A stretch of DNA of 24,518 nucleotides from contig CAZZVQ010000079.1 in assembly GCA_964657565.1 (NCBI GenBank), forward strand, positions 1-24,518. Reading direction: 5' to 3'. Both the position numbers and the translations under genes were made by a program. This DNA comes from JAVVHH01 sp964657565. Its GTDB lineage: Bacteria; Pseudomonadota; Alphaproteobacteria; Acetobacterales; Acetobacteraceae. Position 1 is the first letter of the stretch; each line of letters starts with the position of its first letter. Under the pieces are notes generated by a model. That model was given only the letters and a program-made list of their open reading frames with translations, had not been told where the DNA came from and ran no database searches. Shown piece by piece: positions 21,453 through 24,518 of this stretch.

Positions 21453-21893
21453 TTGCCGCACAAGCCTTATTTGACGCTCGAGACCGCCAGCACGATCGTG
21501 GAGGCCGCGCTGGCCGCCGGGCGCGAGCACAAATTCCTGCCGCTCACCGTCGCCGTGCTGGACGCCGGCGGGCATCTCGTGGCGTTCAAGCGCGAGGACG
21601 GGTCCGGCATCCTGCGGTTCGACATCGCGACCGGCAAGGCGTGGGGTGCGCTGGGCATGGGCTTCGGCTCGCGCGAGTTGTTCAATCGCACCCAGGCGAA
21701 CCCGACCTTCATGGCGGCGCTGGCCACCGCCTCCGGCGGCCGGCTGGTGCCGGTGCCGAGCGGCGTGCTGATCCTGGACGAGGGCCACGTGATCGGGGCG
21801 GTCGGCATCTCCGGCGACAATTCCGACAACGACGAGATCTGCGCGCTGGCCGGCGTCGCGGCGACCGGACTCGAGGCCAAACCCGGGCTGTAA
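21453..21893 (+). CDS. HbpS/GlcG-family heme-binding-like protein
   Basis: A 146-residue protein of the GlcG/HbpS (DUF336) family: ALAAGREHKFLPLTVAVLDA (20-39), GGHLVAFKREDGSGIL, FDIATGKAWGALGMGFGSR, and a C-terminal GGRLVPVPSGVLILDEGHVI, then GAVGISGDNSDNDE. Members are small cytosolic or secreted proteins. Some bind heme or cobalamin and others occur beside glycolate, diol or aromatic catabolic genes, with poorly understood function. The start is a TTG at 21453 with an excellent AGGAGGAG seven bases upstream; no in-frame ATG suits the conserved N terminus. No signal peptide is evident. It is divergent from the protocatechuate operon, suggesting shared regulation. A dispersed repeat begins 26 bases after its stop. 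Confidence 0.88.
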   Translation: MPHKPYLTLETASTIVEAALAAGREHKFLPLTVAVLDAGGHLVAFKREDGSGILRFDIATGKAWGALGMGFGSRELFNRTQANPTFMAALATASGGRLVPVPSGVLILDEGHVIGAVGISGDNSDNDEICALAGVAATGLEAKPGL

Positions 21894-21919
21894 ATGCGGT
21901 TAAGCCTCAGCTCAAGATC

Positions 21920-22015
21920 CGTCATGCCCGGGGTGGACCCGGGCACCCAGGATCGAGAGCACTCGGCGTCGGTTCCGCTCGCCGCTGGATTGCCGGGTCA
22001 AGCCCGGCAATGACG
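21920..22015. repeat. 96-base alphaproteobacterial-type palindromic repeat
   Basis: The outer ends CGTCAT (21920-21925) and ATGACG (22010-22015) are inverted. The left half contains the hairpin TGCCCGGG-gtgga-CCCGGGCA (21925-21945), and the right half TTGCCGGG-tcaag-CCCGGCAA (21990-22010). This architecture is common for dispersed intergenic repeats in Alphaproteobacteria. It fills the gap between the hbpS-like gene and the DUF2161 gene and supplies the latter's apparent ATG. Confidence 0.75.
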
Positions 22016-22717
22016 AAGTTGAACGAGAGGTCGGTCGTCAACGAGGCGTCGCTCTATCCGGCGGTCAAGCGCTTCCTCGAGAGCCAGGGCTACGCGGTCA
22101 AGGGCGAGGTCGCCGGGTGCGACGTGGTCGGCATCAAGGCCGGGGCGCCGGACCGGCTGGTGATCGCGGAGATGAAGCTGGCGCTGAATTTCGAGCTGGT
22201 GCTGCAGGCGGTCGATCGCATGGGCGCGGCGGACGAGATCTGGCTGGCGGTGCTGGCGACGCGGCGGGGGCGCGATCGCGATTCGCGGGCCCGCAAGCTG
22301 TGCCGGCTGCTGGGCTTCGGGCTGCTGGCGATCCATCCGCATCACGTGGTCGACGTGCTGGCGGAGCCGACGCCGTATCAGCCGCGCCGCGACAAGCGGG
22401 CGCGGCGGCGCATCACGGCCGAACATGCCGCCCGCCGCGGCGACCCCTCCCCTGGCGGCACCGGCGGCCTGCCGATCATGACCGCCTACCGGCAGGAGGC
22501 GCTGTACTGCGCGACCCGGCTGCAACACGGCCCACTGCGCCCCCGCGACCTTCGCCCGGACGCGCCGCGGGCGGCCGCGATCCTGCACCGCAACGTATAC
22601 GGCTGGTTCGAACGCGTCAGCCGCGGCCTCTACGGGCTGACGGCGACCGGGCTGGCGGCGTTACACGGCATTCCGGCCGGTGAGGACATTGGCCACGCGC
22701 TGCCCGATCGCCAGTGA
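22010..22717 (+). CDS. DUF2161 family protein, putative PD-(D/E)XK nuclease fold
   Basis: A 235-residue protein matching the DUF2161 family by its blocks YPAVKRFLESQGYAVKGEV, GCDVVG, AEMKLALNFELVLQAVDRM, ARKLCRLLGFGLLAI, PIMTAYRQEAL, and RNVYGWFERVSRGLYGLT near the C terminus. Asp38, Glu54-x-Lys56 and Gln66 form a PD-(D/E)XK-like active site, so a nuclease or phosphodiesterase activity is plausible but unproven. The C-terminal part (from about 160) looks like a winged-helix module. The ATG at 22010 lies within a repeat and has no ribosome site. TTG 22019 is an alternative start, and the conserved region begins near residue 14 either way. Its last 57 bases overlap the 3' end of the convergent flavoprotein gene. 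Confidence 0.85.
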   Translation: MTKLNERSVVNEASLYPAVKRFLESQGYAVKGEVAGCDVVGIKAGAPDRLVIAEMKLALNFELVLQAVDRMGAADEIWLAVLATRRGRDRDSRARKLCRLLGFGLLAIHPHHVVDVLAEPTPYQPRRDKRARRRITAEHAARRGDPSPGGTGGLPIMTAYRQEALYCATRLQHGPLRPRDLRPDAPRAAAILHRNVYGWFERVSRGLYGLTATGLAALHGIPAGEDIGHALPDRQ

Positions 22718-23776
22718 CGAGGTCAGGCCCGGGCTCTCGATCCCGAACAGGTTGACCAGCCCGCCCAGCCCGTGCTCGGCCGGCCCGGAGATGCGGAAAT
22801 CGGCGTTCGGCTCGGTCGGCCCGCTGATCTTGGGCCGGATGCCCGCGTAGCCCGGCGACAGCGAGCCGTCCGCCAGCGCCGGCCAGTAGCGCCGGATCGC
22901 GGCGTAGAACCCGGCGGCGCGGCTGATATCGACGTCGTACTCTTCGCGCTCGACCCATTCCGTGTCGGGGCCGAACCGCGCCTGGCCGCCGAGATCGAGC
23001 GTCAGGTGCACGCCCAGCCCGGCCTTCTCCGGCACCGGATAGATCAGCCGGGTGAACGGCGCCCGGCCCTGCAGCGAGTAGTAGCTGCCCTTGCAGAGAT
23101 ACTCGCCGGGGATCGTCTCGGCCGGGATGCCCTCGATGGCGCGCGCCATCGACGGCGCATGCAGCCCGGCGGCGTTGACCAGGAGGTCGCAGGCCAGCGT
23201 CATCGGCTCGTCGCCGCCGATATCCAGCATGAACCCGCCATCCCGCGCCTCGCCGCCCAGGACGGGCGCGTGGACGACGACGCCGCTGCCGGCATTCTCG
23301 AGATCGCCTTGATACGCCAGCATCAGGGCGTGGCTGTCGACGATGCCGGTGCTCGGCGACAGCAGCGCGCCCGCCACACGCAGCGCCGGCTCGAGCTCGC
23401 GCGCGGCCGGGCCGGACAGCATCTGCATGTCGTCGACGCCGTTGGCCGCGGCTTTGGCCTTGATCCCGTCCAAGACCGTCACTTCCGCTTCGTCGGCGGC
23501 GACGATCAGCTTGCCGAGCCGGCTGTATGGGACCCCGCGCGCCTCGCAGTATTGATAGAGCATGCGCTTGCCGTCGACGCACATCTGGGCCTTGAGGCTG
23601 CCGGCGGGATAGTAGATCCCGGCATGGATCACTTCGGAATTGCGCGACGACGCCCCGGTGCCGATGCCCTCGGCCCCGTCCAGCACGAGCACCTCGCGCC
23701 CGGCCAGCGCCAGCGCGCGCCCGACCGCGAGCCCGACCACGCCGGCGCCGATGACCACGCATTCGACCCGGTCCAT
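22661..23776 (-). CDS. FAD-dependent oxidoreductase, L-2-hydroxyglutarate oxidase-like (DAO family)
   Basis: A 371-residue flavoprotein. The dinucleotide motif is VVIGAGVVGLAVGRALA (Gly10, Gly12, Gly15), followed by the LhgO/L2HGDH-type signature SSRNSEVIHAGIYYPAGSLK with His51, then GKRMLYQYCEARGVPYSRLG. Further family blocks are GIVDSHALMLAYQGDLENAG, LLVNAAGLHAP, KGSYYSL, LIYPVPEKAGLGVHLTLDLG, FGPDTEW, and the C-terminal NLFGIESPGLTSSLAIG. Such enzymes oxidise 2-hydroxy acids, L-2-hydroxyglutarate being the best-known substrate. Sequence alone cannot fix the substrate. The start ATG 23776 overlaps the stop of the upstream glycosyltransferase by one base (TGATG); the longer open frame upstream lacks similarity. 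It is tail-to-tail with, and overlapping, the DUF2161 gene. Confidence 0.92.
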   Translation of the reverse strand: MDRVECVVIGAGVVGLAVGRALALAGREVLVLDGAEGIGTGASSRNSEVIHAGIYYPAGSLKAQMCVDGKRMLYQYCEARGVPYSRLGKLIVAADEAEVTVLDGIKAKAAANGVDDMQMLSGPAARELEPALRVAGALLSPSTGIVDSHALMLAYQGDLENAGSGVVVHAPVLGGEARDGGFMLDIGGDEPMTLACDLLVNAAGLHAPSMARAIEGIPAETIPGEYLCKGSYYSLQGRAPFTRLIYPVPEKAGLGVHLTLDLGGQARFGPDTEWVEREEYDVDISRAAGFYAAIRRYWPALADGSLSPGYAGIRPKISGPTEPNADFRISGPAEHGLGGLVNLFGIESPGLTSSLAIGQRVANVLTGRNAV

Positions 23777-24518
23777 CAGCCGTGCACCCGATTCTCGTCT
23801 TCGCGGTCGCTGCTGACCCCGACCGTGCGGATCAGCGGCGGGTGCAGCACATGCGCGTCCAGCCGCTCGGGGCGGCCGACCAGGCGGCTGACCTTGTCGA
23901 GCCATGGCCCGGCATGGCTTGGTCGCGGCACTGCGGCGATGGCCGCTGGGCTCAGCCCGTAGGCGATGAGCCGCCAATCGACGTCCTCGCCGAACCCGTC
24001 CTCGCCCACCCATGTCAGCAATTTCTGCGCCCCTTTCCGACTCAGGATGTAGCCGTCGCCCCCGGGCGCATTATCCTCGGCCGGGAACGCGTGCATCGCC
24101 GCTTGCAACGTGCGGGTGGTGAACCGGGTTGTCTCGGCCGGGTCGAGACGCGGGGCGATCCGGTCGTTGACGAACACGATGTCGAATCCGTTGGGCAAGC
24201 CCAATCGATCGAGATCGGCCGGCAGGTCGAGTAGCGGGATGACGTCGTCCTCGACGATCAGACAATGGTCATCGCCTCGGTTCAGCATCGCTTCCCACGC
24301 GCCGGCATGGCTCAGAAAGCATCCCAGCGTGCCCCGCATGTGCGGGTCGCCGCCGAGACGCTGCACCGCCGCGACCGGCAACCGCCTGCCCTCGACGCCG
24401 GCGCTGCGATAGAGCGGGGGCGCCGAGCCGGCGAACTGCCGGCTCAACTCCGCTTCCCGCTCGGGATTGCGATCGAGGTTAACGAAACAGATAGAATACT
24501 GCTCCCTCTCCCTCCGGG
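23776..24518 (-). CDS. Glycosyltransferase family 25 protein, start outside the window
   Basis: A partial gene, at least 247 residues, of the LPS-biosynthesis type GT25 family. The motifs are MRGTLGCFLSHAGAWEAML, the acidic donor/metal motif CLIVEDDVIPL, GFDIVFVNDR, and GGDGYILSRKGAQKLL with a later DWRLIAYGL. Although a TTG at 24447 could start the frame, the family's N-terminal strand YSICFVNLDRNPER is encoded further upstream (about 24457-24498). No ATG, GTG or TTG occurs in frame between there and the window edge, so the true start lies beyond 24518. The function is probably sugar addition to a cell-surface glycan; donor and acceptor are unknown. Its stop overlaps the flavoprotein start, indicating an operon. 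Confidence 0.85.
   Translation of the reverse strand, partial: RREREQYSICFVNLDRNPEREAELSRQFAGSAPPLYRSAGVEGRRLPVAAVQRLGGDPHMRGTLGCFLSHAGAWEAMLNRGDDHCLIVEDDVIPLLDLPADLDRLGLPNGFDIVFVNDRIAPRLDPAETTRFTTRTLQAAMHAFPAEDNAPGGDGYILSRKGAQKLLTWVGEDGFGEDVDWRLIAYGLSPAAIAAVPRPSHAGPWLDKVSRLVGRPERLDAHVLHPPLIRTVGVSSDREDENRVHG

Noticed and set aside
24505..24518. CCCTCTCCC at the window end as a fourth REP-like copy
   Set aside because: The second arm is cut off and the stretch reads in frame as the beginning of the glycosyltransferase, so a repeat cannot be supported.
1..24518. CRISPR arrays, tRNA or rRNA genes, transposons, phage genes
   Set aside because: No regularly spaced repeats, cloverleaf-like segments, transposase or phage motifs were seen by eye.

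Overview
The window is very GC-rich, gene-dense DNA with short gaps, many TGATG/ATGA overlaps and no RNA genes, CRISPR arrays or transposases. The gene content (ScsC-like DsbA, DUF2161 nuclease-fold protein, HbpS/GlcG protein, DSD-HPPD fusion, REP-like intergenic palindromes) points to an alphaproteobacterium, most likely near the Acetobacteraceae/Rhodospirillales. That placement is inferred from gene types and composition, not from a search.

Layout. (1) 1-5655: a gamma-glutamyltransferase-fold lipoprotein with eroded catalytic motifs (-), a periplasmic ScsC-like thioredoxin-fold protein (+), a small pseudo-receiver protein (+), a small proline-rich lipoprotein (-), an M20-type amidase/carbamoylase (+) and an acyltransferase-3 membrane protein (+). 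(2) 5731-10418 (+): a compact tkt-gap-pgk-tspO operon for central sugar-phosphate metabolism. The transketolase lacks one conserved active-site loop. (3) 10419-10713: a strong sigma70-like promoter that would start transcription exactly at the ATG of a 70-codon reading frame. (4) 10714-14320: a TrpD2/YbiB-like gene and a siroheme synthase (+), converging on a sulfite reductase hemoprotein (-). The methyltransferase half of the siroheme synthase is shortened and its frame runs into a REP-like palindrome.

(5) 14472-21330 (-): the most coherent system in the window, a seven-gene catabolic cluster read from aroQ to the transporter: type II dehydroquinate dehydratase, 3-dehydroshikimate dehydratase fused to an HPPD-like domain, protocatechuate 3,4-dioxygenase beta and alpha, a beta-keto acid cleavage enzyme (BKACE), a shikimate/quinate dehydrogenase-like protein and an MHS-family transporter. 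Together they could import quinate or shikimate, convert it via dehydroquinate and dehydroshikimate to protocatechuate, and open the ring. No pcaB, pcaC, pcaD, pcaIJ or pcaF is present. The BKACE might cleave beta-ketoadipate with acetyl-CoA to succinyl-CoA and acetoacetate, replacing PcaIJ/PcaF. This is a testable hypothesis, not a demonstrated function.

(6) 21453-24518: an HbpS/GlcG-like protein (+) divergent from the catabolic cluster, a DUF2161 nuclease-fold protein (+) whose apparent start codon lies inside a repeat, and, on the minus strand, a family 25 glycosyltransferase (its start lies beyond the window edge) overlapping an L-2-hydroxyglutarate-oxidase-like flavoprotein.
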